This document shows positions 1 to 8,162 of a DNA stretch of 64,000 nucleotides, piece after piece (the first letter of the stretch is position 1; each line of letters begins with the position of its first letter). The notes under the pieces were generated by a model. It worked only from the letters and a program-made list of their open reading frames with translations, ran no database searches and had not been told where the DNA came from. A program made the position numbers and the translations under genes. Location: positions 50,165 to 114,164 of the forward strand of contig JABITN010000157.1 of the NCBI GenBank assembly GCA_018700525.1, in the 5' to 3' direction. The DNA comes from Opitutales bacterium. GTDB lineage: Bacteria; Verrucomicrobiota; Verrucomicrobiia; Opitutales; Opitutaceae.

Positions 1-1238
1 TCCAGCACGGTTCTAACCGCGTTCGCCACTTGCTGTTGCCGTGGTTGAGTCTGGGCATTTTGACGAATGGTATTTTGAGCCGCGCCTTGCTGCCCTGTAT
101 TCGTTTGCTGGCGCCCTGTATTTGCACCTGCCTGTGAACGATCACCGCTTTCGGTCGAAGTGGAGCCGCTAACGAAACTACTGAGCAATCCTGCCACTTC
201 GGTCGCTTCCGCATGATTGAGAACGATTACCTCGATACGAGTTGCAGGATCAGCTTTGATATCGAGCTTCTCGATTATGTCATCGAAGAAGACCATATTC
301 GAAGGTTCTGACATGATGATAATCTGATTCGTTCGATCATCCGACGCCAAAGCCGTATTCGAGCCGAATAGAATCTGGTTAGGAATCGCACCTTCCGCAG
401 CTACTGCTGCAATCGCTGGCTGCAATCGAGCCGCTTGATTAACCCCACCCCCTTGCGTCCGAGCCTGCGCGCGATTATTATTCGTATTCGAATTTTGGTT
501 ATTGTTTTCTCCGAAATTAGTCCGAGCGGCATCGATTAATCCTTGGATCTGCTGAGACACTTCGCTGGCCTGCGCAAACTCCAAAGTATAGAAACGCGTC
601 TCCACGTTCAAACGACTCGGTGTATCGACTTCGGAGACAACATACTCGAGCCGCTGCAAATTGCTGATTGTATCCGTGACGATAACCGCATTTGAATTTT
701 GAAAAGGAATGATCGTACTGAACCCCGGGCTCAGGAACTGCTGAATTTGCGTTTGAAAGGTTTGAGAGTCCAAGTACTTAAGGCGAAATAGCTTACTCAC
801 GACCTTCCCGCTTGGCGCTCGATCCTTCAAAGACCCGATTTCCAACTCCGGAGCTTCCGTTCGGATAGAGGCAATCGCGACCACCTTCAATAATTTATCC
901 CCCAGAGGAGTAACGCCAATCCCATTTATACTAAGTAAACTCTCTATCGCTAGAATGGCTTCGTCTCGCGTCATATCGCCTCGGCTATCGAAAGTGAATT
1001 CCGGCGTTGGCAACGATTGCGGTCGAATGACCGATCGCTCTGTAAGAATCTCTAAATAGTGAAGGACACTGACTAACTTTTCGGCTCTCCATAGGATTCG
1101 AACCGTATCGTCTCCGCTCGACACTGCTGCAGCCTGGCTTGGGTCTGCATCTTGTCCAATTACGTTCTGAGAAGTCCCACCCAATAGGAGAACGCACATC
1201 AAAGCGATCGCATTAGTTTTTCGTATCCAATTATTCAT
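1..1238 (-). CDS. gspD: Type II secretion system secretin GspD, N-terminal part (runs off window)
   Basis: The reading frame is open from an ATG at 1238 to the window edge, about 412 codons, so only the periplasmic N-terminal half is present. It has a signal peptide (hydrophobic stretch at residues 8-25) followed by an N0-like domain and N1/N2/N3-type secretin repeats (motifs such as FRLKYLD, NSNAVIVTDT and DRTNQIIIM). Two Asn/Gln-rich low-complexity linkers (about residues 245-275 and 365-405) lie between or within the N-domains. The outer-membrane beta-barrel domain would lie off the left edge. The start overlaps the stop of the upstream gspM-like gene by four bases (ATGA), so translation is probably coupled. 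Secretins of T2SS and type IV pili share this architecture; the gspG-M context favours T2SS. Confidence 0.85.
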   Translation of the reverse strand, partial: MNNWIRKTNAIALMCVLLLGGTSQNVIGQDADPSQAAAVSSGDDTVRILWRAEKLVSVLHYLEILTERSVIRPQSLPTPEFTFDSRGDMTRDEAILAIESLLSINGIGVTPLGDKLLKVVAIASIRTEAPELEIGSLKDRAPSGKVVSKLFRLKYLDSQTFQTQIQQFLSPGFSTIIPFQNSNAVIVTDTISNLQRLEYVVSEVDTPSRLNVETRFYTLEFAQASEVSQQIQGLIDAARTNFGENNNQNSNTNNNRAQARTQGGGVNQAARLQPAIAAVAAEGAIPNQILFGSNTALASDDRTNQIIIMSEPSNMVFFDDIIEKLDIKADPATRIEVIVLNHAEATEVAGLLSSFVSGSTSTESGDRSQAGANTGRQQTNTGQQGAAQNTIRQNAQTQPRQQQVANAVRTVL

Positions 1239-1810
1239 TTCGTATATTCAATGGACTTCAAATCTAGCTTCACATTCAGGAACTGCGGCGTTCTTGGCTG
1301 TGCAATAATACTAATCTGACGGAGGCTAACATAAGGAAGGCTCGACTTGATCTCATTGGTGAAATCTATCAATTTATTGTAGTCGGCCTTATTTATGTTA
1401 ATCGTGAACGCGTGAAAAGTTAGCGGAATACCTGGAACTGTTTTCGGTGGGTTTGTCTTGAAATCGCTAAAACCGTATTTGCGTATCAAATCGAAAACAC
1501 TAGCACTAACTGCATCCGCCGATGGAAGCTCATCAAGATTGATACTCTGAAGCATCGCATTGTATTGGGAATCAATATTGGACTGCTCAATAAACCATTG
1601 CCCTTGCTCCTCCGCCCGCGCATTCGCAAAACGAATGTTCGTTATAGCCGCCCCATGGCGATCCACCTGAAACGTGAACCAAACTCCAAGCAACACAGCG
1701 ATGAATAGAACCGATAGAAATTTCTCACGCATCGAAAGACGAGAAAACCGCAGCCGAAGAAATTGATTCCAATACTGGAACTCGCCAGAAGAATGATTCT
1801 TGCTAGCCAT
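1235..1810 (-). CDS. GspM-like inner-membrane platform protein
   Basis: A 191-residue protein with a short basic N-terminus, one transmembrane helix at about residues 30-47 and a periplasmic domain of about 140 residues. That is the topology of T2SS GspM or type IV pilus PilO, which pair with GspL/PilN to anchor the secretion ATPase. Sequence similarity is too low to name it by motif. Assignment rests on topology, size and position between the gspL-like gene (8-base overlap) and gspD (4-base overlap). It is likely translated from the same transcript as the other gsp genes. Confidence 0.6.
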   Translation of the reverse strand: MASKNHSSGEFQYWNQFLRLRFSRLSMREKFLSVLFIAVLLGVWFTFQVDRHGAAITNIRFANARAEEQGQWFIEQSNIDSQYNAMLQSINLDELPSADAVSASVFDLIRKYGFSDFKTNPPKTVPGIPLTFHAFTININKADYNKLIDFTNEIKSSLPYVSLRQISIIAQPRTPQFLNVKLDLKSIEYTK

Positions 1811-3023
1811 TCTTCGCTACCTCCTCGCCTTCGACCGTACGAATAAAAGCATCCTCATTGAAATTCAAAAACACTGTAAACGTAGCCCCTCCTGCGCGAC
1901 CCTCGAGTTTTTCGATCACCACCGACTCGATTTTATCGAAGCGCTCTAAGCGTGCTTTAAAATTATTCGCCTGACCATTGCTCGTCGCTTCGGCAAAGGC
2001 CTTCAAGCTGTTAGGCCCATTGGTCTCAACTCTCGTAAACGTTACTGCATCGCTCATAAAGGGCTCGATTGCTATGAGCATATCGAATGGCTTTAAATCG
2101 GAATTCTGAAAATCCTCAAGTTCGAACACCGTCGATTGACGCGACCCGATCATCGCTACCGTTGGCGCTTGTTCTTCATTCCAGCCATTGCGTAGATTTA
2201 CATAAGCTCGAGAACCTAGCCACGCGAACTCTCCAAAAATCAAAAGCATAAACACAACCGCCATCCCGAGCGCAATCTTCCATATCAAGCTATTTTGACG
2301 TTCTTCGAGTTTCGCATGTTCGATACTATCCGGATCGCGAAGATCCATTGTCCATAAAGTCTCGCGCGAAACAATCGTTTCAATCTCGCTGCCATTCTCG
2401 GCAGCTTGAAGACGCAAGTGCTGCTTACCGATATAGATATTCGTATTTGTGTTCCAAACACGGACAGTTTGCCCTTTAATCCGATCGCCTAAGCTAATTT
2501 TCGCTACATCGACGCCCGCTTCAAAATCCATCAATTGGTCCTCGTCGTCTCGCTCTCTAGGAAACGCTTCGAAGTAACATGGTAGCTCCGACTGACCATC
2601 GAACTCAAAATAGGCGATGGAGTTTTCAGAGACTAAGAGAAGCGGACTACCGTCATCATTCTTACCCGCTATCGCCCCGATGCTAAATTCGGGAATAACC
2701 GTTTCCTGCTTTCCCCATTCCGCAATAGAACCGCTTTCGAACGAACGACGGTATCCAGAATATAAAAACGCGAACCGCTTTGAATCGTCGATCACATAGC
2801 CAAACTGCAGGTGCTCTAATGAAAATGGCGACAAGCTTTCCAACTGCAATTGCACGAAGCCCTCCCGTTCGTCTTCCGCCACGTCCTCGGATATTTCGAT
2901 ACGCCGACAGAAAAACAGCTGACTTGGAGCAGCCATGACCTGCATGGTCAAAGTTCTGCTTTTCTCTAGATTTTGCTGATTCTCAGTCACAACGTATTTC
3001 AAATTTTCAAGAGGGACGCACAT
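1803..3023 (-). CDS. GspL-like inner-membrane protein
   Basis: About 406 residues from the chosen ATG at 3023, which leaves only a 17-base overlap with gspK; a frame-extending start at 3128 would overlap it by 122 bases. The large cytoplasmic N-terminal part resembles the actin-like cytoplasmic domain of GspL/PilM and would contact the ATPase GspE. One transmembrane helix lies near residues 250-275, followed by a periplasmic region of about 130 residues. In T2SS, GspL links GspE to the pseudopilus platform. The call is from architecture and position before a gspM-like gene; no catalytic motif is expected. Confidence 0.6.
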   Translation of the reverse strand: MCVPLENLKYVVTENQQNLEKSRTLTMQVMAAPSQLFFCRRIEISEDVAEDEREGFVQLQLESLSPFSLEHLQFGYVIDDSKRFAFLYSGYRRSFESGSIAEWGKQETVIPEFSIGAIAGKNDDGSPLLLVSENSIAYFEFDGQSELPCYFEAFPRERDDEDQLMDFEAGVDVAKISLGDRIKGQTVRVWNTNTNIYIGKQHLRLQAAENGSEIETIVSRETLWTMDLRDPDSIEHAKLEERQNSLIWKIALGMAVVFMLLIFGEFAWLGSRAYVNLRNGWNEEQAPTVAMIGSRQSTVFELEDFQNSDLKPFDMLIAIEPFMSDAVTFTRVETNGPNSLKAFAEATSNGQANNFKARLERFDKIESVVIEKLEGRAGGATFTVFLNFNEDAFIRTVEGEEVAKNG

Positions 3024-4044
3024 TATCCATACCTGCCTCCTCCCTAAGCTCAAGGAAAAGGAACGGATACTGAAGTTCTCCGGTTTCACTGTTTTCTGTA
3101 GGTTGCCCTTCAGTGCTGATAGTGCCAATCAAACTATAAGCGCTGCCACTTTCTTGAACCGTTACTTTTATCGTTAGAATACTTATTTGATTGGAAATGG
3201 GAACCCCTGCTTCAGTCTCCCCTAACACGTCGCTAATTTCTCCTCCAGTAGCAAAGTAATTATCGTCGTCCGTGTCGATTTCCCTATCGATTCCAGCCAA
3301 ATAGTCGTTCAGCGTTTCAACCTGAATTTCATTGAGCCCAGCCAACGCCTCGAGAGCCAAAGGCGAGGCAGTATTCGCGTTCAAAGCAGTGACTGGGTGG
3401 TGAGTAAGCATCTCTGCGAGCTGACTGAAGTAGTGATTCGGAAAGCCAAACTCATCGAAGAAATGCTCTCGAAAACCGATAATCGAAGATAATTCGCTCA
3501 GGGAACGCAGTGGCCTGTTCGACGGATGCATCTCCATCTCCGAACTGCTGTATTCCTCCGATTCGCCACCATCAATGCGGGCTTCGTCATTTTCATCGAT
3601 CCAATCAAGCAACGAGTTGGTTAAGGTTTGGCTCACGTCCAGTTCGAATTCCATGTGATCGAACAGCAAAAACAAAGACCCTTCATCCAGTTCGTTGATC
3701 CCAAGTTTCGCCGACTCGTCGAGAAATTCAAAGATCACATTCATCCCTTCCGGCAACTCGACCTGTGCATAATCCAACGGATCCCGCCATCCTTGCGTCG
3801 GAGAGAATAGCGCCCCGTCGATCGTTTTGACATCCGCCAATACTGCCACCGCGACTTCGAGCATCGACCAAGCCTGCAGTCGCAGTCGCGTTCGCTCGAC
3901 GTAGTAGCCCTCTCCTTGCACTTCGACGTGCGCCCGTTCAATGAACTTCGTTAGCACGTAGCTCACTACGATAACCAGTACCAAGACCATCAAAAGAATA
4001 GAGCCACGCTTTGAATTAAAAGATCTGTTTGGGGCAATTCGCAT
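3007..4044 (-). CDS. gspK: Type II secretion minor pseudopilin GspK
   Basis: 345 residues with a short basic leader and a long N-terminal hydrophobic helix starting at residues 14-16 (RGSILLMVLVLV), as in GspK, which lacks the classic FTLxE motif of the other pseudopilins. The length, much greater than the other pseudopilins, fits GspK with its inserted alpha-helical domain. A helix-hairpin-helix-like segment (LNANTASPLALEALAGL) near residues 225-245 is also typical of GspK. GspK caps the pseudopilus tip with GspI and GspJ. It lies two bases downstream of gspJ and overlaps gspL. Confidence 0.85.
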   Translation of the reverse strand: MRIAPNRSFNSKRGSILLMVLVLVIVVSYVLTKFIERAHVEVQGEGYYVERTRLRLQAWSMLEVAVAVLADVKTIDGALFSPTQGWRDPLDYAQVELPEGMNVIFEFLDESAKLGINELDEGSLFLLFDHMEFELDVSQTLTNSLLDWIDENDEARIDGGESEEYSSSEMEMHPSNRPLRSLSELSSIIGFREHFFDEFGFPNHYFSQLAEMLTHHPVTALNANTASPLALEALAGLNEIQVETLNDYLAGIDREIDTDDDNYFATGGEISDVLGETEAGVPISNQISILTIKVTVQESGSAYSLIGTISTEGQPTENSETGELQYPFLFLELREEAGMDNVRPS

Positions 4045-4046
4045 CT

Positions 4047-4709
4047 CTAGAATATCGGTAAGCCGTTAAAAATCGTCGGCAGAACAACCTGTCGTTTCTC
4101 CTCCTGTCCCTCGTATTCGAAAACCAATTCGATCCGTTGCGGTAATAAATAGGACCCGTCTGCTTCTTTCTCCGGATCATCCTGTACCTCCCACTCCGCG
4201 TCCTCTTCGTCTTCCTCGTAGTCGATATAATAGTATTTAACGCCCGTCACGAAAGGAGAGATGAGCGTCCGGCGCGGCGATTCTTCTTCGAAGTCCTGTT
4301 CAAGGCGTGAACGCCAAAGCATAAACAAACCCTCACTCTTTTCGAACTCCAACGAGCACACAACGTAAGGCAAACGCGATTCCGGCCAAACCAACACCCC
4401 TGGACTCCTTTCCATTTCAAACGTGAGCAACGACCTATTCCGATACTCCCGGCTACTCCATTCGTACCAGTACACCGGTGTTTGCTCCTCTTCGCCTTGC
4501 GGTAATTTCCAACTCGTTGCCTGAATCGACTGCTCTAAAAACCGGGAGACTCCTCTCACATGCTTTTGAAAAAGCCATACATTCGCCCCGCGCCCCCAAA
4601 GCTCTCCCATTGAGAAAATAAACGTAGTCGTCGCCACGAGCAAAGTTGCCCCAATAAACACGGACACCATCACTTCCAATAAAGTGAAGCCCTTTCGCGA
4701 ACGTGCCAT
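4047..4709 (-). CDS. gspJ: Type II secretion minor pseudopilin GspJ
   Basis: About 220 residues from the ATG at 4709, chosen because a GAGGA Shine-Dalgarno-like sequence precedes it. In-frame alternatives at 4733 (ATG) and 4745 (TTG) lack one. The N-terminus has the prepilin peptidase motif RKGFTLLEV with the conserved Glu at +5 and a hydrophobic helix. The remainder is an acidic beta-rich domain, with a run of Glu/Asp near residues 160-175 that is unusual for the family. GspJ forms the tip complex with GspI and GspK. The gene sits between gspI and gspK. Confidence 0.8.
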   Translation of the reverse strand: MARSRKGFTLLEVMVSVFIGATLLVATTTFIFSMGELWGRGANVWLFQKHVRGVSRFLEQSIQATSWKLPQGEEEQTPVYWYEWSSREYRNRSLLTFEMERSPGVLVWPESRLPYVVCSLEFEKSEGLFMLWRSRLEQDFEEESPRRTLISPFVTGVKYYYIDYEEDEEDAEWEVQDDPEKEADGSYLLPQRIELVFEYEGQEEKRQVVLPTIFNGLPIF

Positions 4710-4737
4710 TCCATTCCTCAAGCCAAATCGCATATCG

Positions 4738-5208
4738 TCAATCAAGCCCCGCTTGTTTCTCCAATAAGCGATCCCGCGTTTCCGCTTGGAGCACAGACCG
4801 TTCGACCGGATCCGACCAGGTCGGTCGCGTCAGATAATGCGTTTCGACGACTTCTCGCATCTCACCTTTTTCCAGATCGAGAATCTCAACATACAGCGTC
4901 AGCTTAAACAAATCAGCCACCAGAGTCGGCTCATATTCGACTCTCCAAGATGCCTCACCGTGGCTTCCCGTAAAAACGTCTCCTCCCTCTTCCAAGTCTT
5001 CGATTTCTTGCAAGATGAAGACCTGTTGACGGATCAACGTCAGATCCTGTTCAAAGGCCTGGTCGACTTGGATCGCCCCGAACGCATTGATCACATTTAT
5101 ATACGATCCCGAAAACGCAACCACCGCAATGCCGAAAATCGCCAGCGCCACCATCACCTCGACGATCGTAAAACCTGGGAAACCGCGCCTTGCTTGATCG
5201 CGATTCAT
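4738..5208 (-). CDS. gspI: Type II secretion minor pseudopilin GspI
   Basis: 156 residues from the ATG at 5208. This start is preceded by a strong GGAGGAGG ribosome-binding site and forms an ATGA overlap with gspH, so the longer in-frame start at 5247 is unlikely. The leader and cleavage motif read GFTIVEVMVAL, followed by a hydrophobic helix and a short beta domain, as in GspI. It would nucleate the pseudopilus tip with GspJ and GspK. If gspJ starts at 4709 there is a gap of 28 bases between the two. Confidence 0.8.
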   Translation of the reverse strand: MNRDQARRGFPGFTIVEVMVALAIFGIAVVAFSGSYINVINAFGAIQVDQAFEQDLTLIRQQVFILQEIEDLEEGGDVFTGSHGEASWRVEYEPTLVADLFKLTLYVEILDLEKGEMREVVETHYLTRPTWSDPVERSVLQAETRDRLLEKQAGLD

Positions 5209-5723
5209 GAATCCTCCTCCGGAGCGGTTAACTGAGACCCCGTCCAAGGATCAATCTGAAAATCGCTCTGATACTCGCCAATTATCAAATCTACCGAAAA
5301 AGGTGTACACGTACCGTCAGGGTAAAACGTAACCGAATCGATTTCCCGTTGAGTAACCAACTCCCCGCGCACCAAACGATAGCCATCTTTAGGCAAGCGT
5401 TCATTGAAAATCACGCTAATCTCGACTCCGTCGTCAAAACCATCCGTATCCACTTCGAACGTAAACTGCTCGCTGCCTACCGAAACGACAAACGCCTGAG
5501 CCTCCTCATCGAAACGTACTACGTGAGGCATCCGCCTAAATACTGCGCTTTGCTTAGCCTGTTCGATAGCTCCCCAAAGTTCGTTTTGCAGAGACTCCAA
5601 CTCGCCCTGCTTTAGCAGCGAAGTGATATTCCAGACGAAAAGCGACGACAGCATGGTGATCAAGGCAACGGTCAACATCATTTCGATCAGCGTAAATGCC
5701 TTTCGAGTATTGTCTCCTTTCAT
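5205..5723 (-). CDS. gspH: Type II secretion minor pseudopilin GspH
   Basis: About 172 residues from the ATG at 5723. ATGs at 5735 and 5744 and a longer start at 5795 are possible, but the short basic leader before KAFTLIEMML is best served by 5723. The class III prepilin motif, hydrophobic helix and following beta-rich region (SAVFRRMPHVVRF) fit GspH, which links the GspG shaft to the I/J/K tip. The gene lies between gspG and gspI. Confidence 0.78.
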   Translation of the reverse strand: MKGDNTRKAFTLIEMMLTVALITMLSSLFVWNITSLLKQGELESLQNELWGAIEQAKQSAVFRRMPHVVRFDEEAQAFVVSVGSEQFTFEVDTDGFDDGVEISVIFNERLPKDGYRLVRGELVTQREIDSVTFYPDGTCTPFSVDLIIGEYQSDFQIDPWTGSQLTAPEEDS

Positions 5724-5816
5724 TCCCCTACACATACGATTCATCGGAGTTGAGCTAGCTCCTCGCCACCCAACTCGAATCTTCCCCCCTATCACCGCAA
5801 AAACAAACTTCAGACC

Positions 5817-6260
5817 CTACCAATTCGTGATATCGTCTGCCGATTCTACTCCGTCTTCCCCCAGCGAGTACAGATCATACCCCGACGCATTATGCGTTCC
5901 GGGCGAGCGATACTGAAGTTCTTGATTCCACGGGTCCGCTAACGATGCAGCATCCTTAATATAAGGCCCCTTCCAACGACCTTTATCATTTTCCGGACGG
6001 TTTAGCAAAGCTCCCAAACCTTGCGCGGTCGTTGGGTAACGCCCCATGTGGATTTTAAAAGTCGTAAGCGGTGTCTCGAACGAAGTCTTCACTTTCATTT
6101 CCGCTATCGTTTTCTGGTTACCGCCGAGAATCCCGTCAATATTGAAAACGACGAGCCCAACCAGCATCACCATCAGACCAATTACGAGCATGATTTCAAT
6201 CAAAGTGAAGCCGTGCTTGTTAGAGTTAATTTTCCGATTCCTTAACGTATCCGTCTTCAT
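5817..6260 (-). CDS. gspG: Type II secretion major pseudopilin GspG
   Basis: 147 residues with the leader and processing site HGFTLIEIMLVIGL and a GspG-specific C-terminal domain. That domain contains the signature GRYPTTAQGLGALL, the GPYIK and DPWNQELQYRSPG segments and the calcium-loop region near GEDGVES. GspG polymerises into the periplasmic pseudopilus that pushes folded exoproteins through GspD. It is the first gene of the gspG-H-I-J-K-L-M-D block and starts 290 bases from the divergent gene at 6551, so the operon promoter is probably in that gap. A gspF gene is not present in this window. Confidence 0.95.
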   Translation of the reverse strand: MKTDTLRNRKINSNKHGFTLIEIMLVIGLMVMLVGLVVFNIDGILGGNQKTIAEMKVKTSFETPLTTFKIHMGRYPTTAQGLGALLNRPENDKGRWKGPYIKDAASLADPWNQELQYRSPGTHNASGYDLYSLGEDGVESADDITNW

Positions 6261-6550
6261 TCTTAATATCCTAAACTTATTGATTGTAGGGTCAACGCCT
6301 CAAACCCTACTACCTTTTGAACGTGCGATGCAATCCTCGGGTTTCATTTTTACCCGCCTTTTCGAGCCATAAAACTGTAAATCCACCTACCTCTGAATCA
6401 AAAGGTAATTTCGACCTACCAACTAGGCAAATCATGCTATTTCAGCTTCTCCCTCTAGGCCTCGAACTTAGGTTAGCAAAATCTGGATATTCACAACCAA
6501 CAACTTATGAAATTGGCACGCGAAACGCTTTGCACGATGCTTCTTAGAAA
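6261..6550. other. Divergent intergenic region, gspG / 6551 gene
   Basis: 290 bases between two divergently oriented genes; it should contain the gsp operon promoter and the promoter of the downstream pair. Short overlapping reading frames here have no recognisable product. I could not place a convincing -35/-10 pair or sigma-54 site. Confidence 0.4.
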
Positions 6551-7168
6551 ATGATCGCATCTAGCAAAGTTACCGAAAAAGCCGAAAACCGTTGGACGCT
6601 CATCGTCAAACGCTTTCGAAGTGCATGCGTCCTTTACCGAGAAGGCTGCAACATCGCATCGCGACGCATCATAGAAGACGAACTACCCGAATTGATTCGC
6701 GCCTGGATAAAACTGCTCCCCGCCGTGCTCAAAGAAGACGCGAAAGCCGATTTGCGAGACATGTTCACCCGAGAACAATCCATCGTCGATCAAGGCCTCA
6801 AACTCCAAGGGATTTTTAAAGAGACTTTAATAAAGAACGTCATTCCCCAAGTTGAAGAACAAGTGGCCGCGAAATACCGCACGCTTTATCTTCAAGAACA
6901 ACAGGAACGAAAAACCCGTCGTGCAGACGAGGCCCAGGAGGCCTTGAATCCTACTACCTTTCAAACGCGTCCACAAGCCTTCGGACGATCGCGCAAGCGA
7001 ATCCCTCTAGACGACGTGCAAAACATGATCGACGCCGTCCATGAACAAAAATCCGAAAGCGAGGAAATTGCCGACTCGATCCTATCCCTCGACGAAATCG
7101 TCAATACTCTAACCCAAGCCAATATCACCCCCCTTCTCACTCAGGAGAAAGCCATCACAATCCAATAA
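6551..7168 (+). CDS. Hypothetical protein, predicted helical partner of actin-like gene
   Basis: 205 residues, not recognised. It is charged and predicted to be mainly helical, without signal peptide or membrane segment. A central Glu/Gln/Arg-rich stretch (about residues 105-135, LQEQQERKTRRADEAQE) looks like a coiled coil or extended helix, followed by a Pro/Arg linker and an acidic C-terminal helix (residues 155-190). It ends 20 bases before the MamK-like actin gene on the same strand, so the two are likely co-transcribed. A role as filament partner or anchor is inference from this pairing only. Confidence 0.6.
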   Translation: MIASSKVTEKAENRWTLIVKRFRSACVLYREGCNIASRRIIEDELPELIRAWIKLLPAVLKEDAKADLRDMFTREQSIVDQGLKLQGIFKETLIKNVIPQVEEQVAAKYRTLYLQEQQERKTRRADEAQEALNPTTFQTRPQAFGRSRKRIPLDDVQNMIDAVHEQKSESEEIADSILSLDEIVNTLTQANITPLLTQEKAITIQ

Positions 7169-7188
7169 CAAAACAATATCCTGTAAAT

Positions 7189-7833
7189 ATGGCGACAGAC
7201 ACCCCAACTCAATCACTAGACTCAAAGCCATCAGGCGTCGCAACCGCGGAACTCGAGAAGCCCAACACCCTTCAAAACCAAACGAAGGTAATAGACAAAG
7301 TGCTGCTCGTAGGCCTCGACCTAGGAACCAACACCACTTGCCTTGAATTCGCGAACGTCGAAAATTCTGAAACCGAGCTATCGGAACTAATCCCGTCGCT
7401 TGTCGGCTACGCTCGCAGCGGAATCCTCCCAGGCGTCACTCCCGGCAAAGAAACCACTCTCTTCGGAACTGACGCTCTCAAATACAAACTTCACCTTAAG
7501 CTCGTCCAGCCGCTCAAAGACGGCATCATCGAAGACATGGACGCCGTGCGAGATTACCTCGTGCATCTGAAAGCCAAAACCAACAGCGACGAAAACACCG
7601 AAATTCGGTCGGTTATCGTCAAAGCCGATCCCGACAAAATTTCAAATCTCCTCCAAAATATCATCATGACCGGAGGTGGCGGTATGATTTCAGGCATTAA
7701 CCAAGCACTAGAGGATCTACTTGCCGCAGAGGGATTCGAAGGCTGCAAGGTAGCCTTCGTAGGAGAAACCTTCAAGACGTGTGTAGCCACTGGAGCTTTG
7801 GTCGCGGCTCGCCAAGCGGGCGACCGTCAATGA
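7189..7833 (+). CDS. MamK-like actin family protein with large internal in-frame deletion
   Basis: 214 residues. After a 35-residue hydrophilic N-terminal extension comes the actin phosphate-1 motif VLLVGLDLGTNTTC, then a VGYA segment, a LVQPLKDGIIED segment and IRSVIV, matching the first third of MamK/MreB-type actins. The sequence then jumps directly to the C-terminal third: LLQNIIMTGGGGMISGI (adenosine motif) and VATGALVAAR. The phosphate-2 motif (DIGAGTTD-like), the GVPA segment and the interdomain region, about 165 residues in the 347-residue MamK family, are absent. The C-terminus is also slightly short. The frame stays open across the junction near residues 142-146. Such a protein could not form a normal nucleotide cleft, so it is either a decaying gene or a mini-actin; I cannot tell which. 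Confidence 0.75.
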   Translation: MATDTPTQSLDSKPSGVATAELEKPNTLQNQTKVIDKVLLVGLDLGTNTTCLEFANVENSETELSELIPSLVGYARSGILPGVTPGKETTLFGTDALKYKLHLKLVQPLKDGIIEDMDAVRDYLVHLKAKTNSDENTEIRSVIVKADPDKISNLLQNIIMTGGGGMISGINQALEDLLAAEGFEGCKVAFVGETFKTCVATGALVAARQAGDRQ

Positions 7834-7843
7834 CAAACCCTTT

Positions 7844-7915
7844 TGAGATAGGATAGCAACGGTCTAGGGGTAGACCGCACAAATAGCCACGTTTTGTGGT
7901 GCAAGAATAGGATGG
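7844..7915 (+). other. Structured intergenic stretch with tandem hairpins
   Basis: Downstream of the actin-like gene a perfect hairpin (GGTCTA-GGGG-TAGACC, 7861-7876) is followed by a second potential stem (CCAC-GTTTT-GTGG, about 7888-7900) and then the terminator at 7916. The sequence ATAGGAT-GC occurs just before both the first hairpin and the terminator hairpin, giving a tandem-unit look. It could be a structured 3' untranslated region or a small RNA. No known family matched convincingly by eye. Confidence 0.35.
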
Positions 7916-7949
7916 CGGGCTCTGGATTAACCGGAGCCCGTCTTTTTTT
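7916..7949 (+). terminator. Intrinsic terminator after actin-like gene
   Basis: A GC-rich stem (CGGGCTC paired with GAGCCCG, extendable by two more pairs across one mismatch) is followed directly by TCTTTTTTT, a classic rho-independent terminator. It separates the 6551-7833 pair from the response regulator. Confidence 0.85.
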
Positions 7950-8162
7950 GCGTTAAATAGCCCCATAAATAACCGCCTCGCTAGGCACTCCTCTGAAGAA
8001 ACACGAAGGACACTCTTTGATAGCGCAGTCGCCTAAGTTCTTAGCCGAAGCAGCTCTCCCTTCGCGGGAAATACTCCCGCCCCATTAAGTTTCTCTGCAA
8101 TTACCGCTTAAGAAAAACACACCGCAACCGTAATTCAAGGAAGCAACAAAAAGTTCAAAAAC

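Noticed and set aside
7860..7950. Possible c-di-GMP (GEMM) riboswitch upstream of the response regulator
   Set aside because: A short stem followed by a GCAA-like stretch recalls it, but the conserved core and tetraloop receptor were not found, and a strong terminator follows before the gene.
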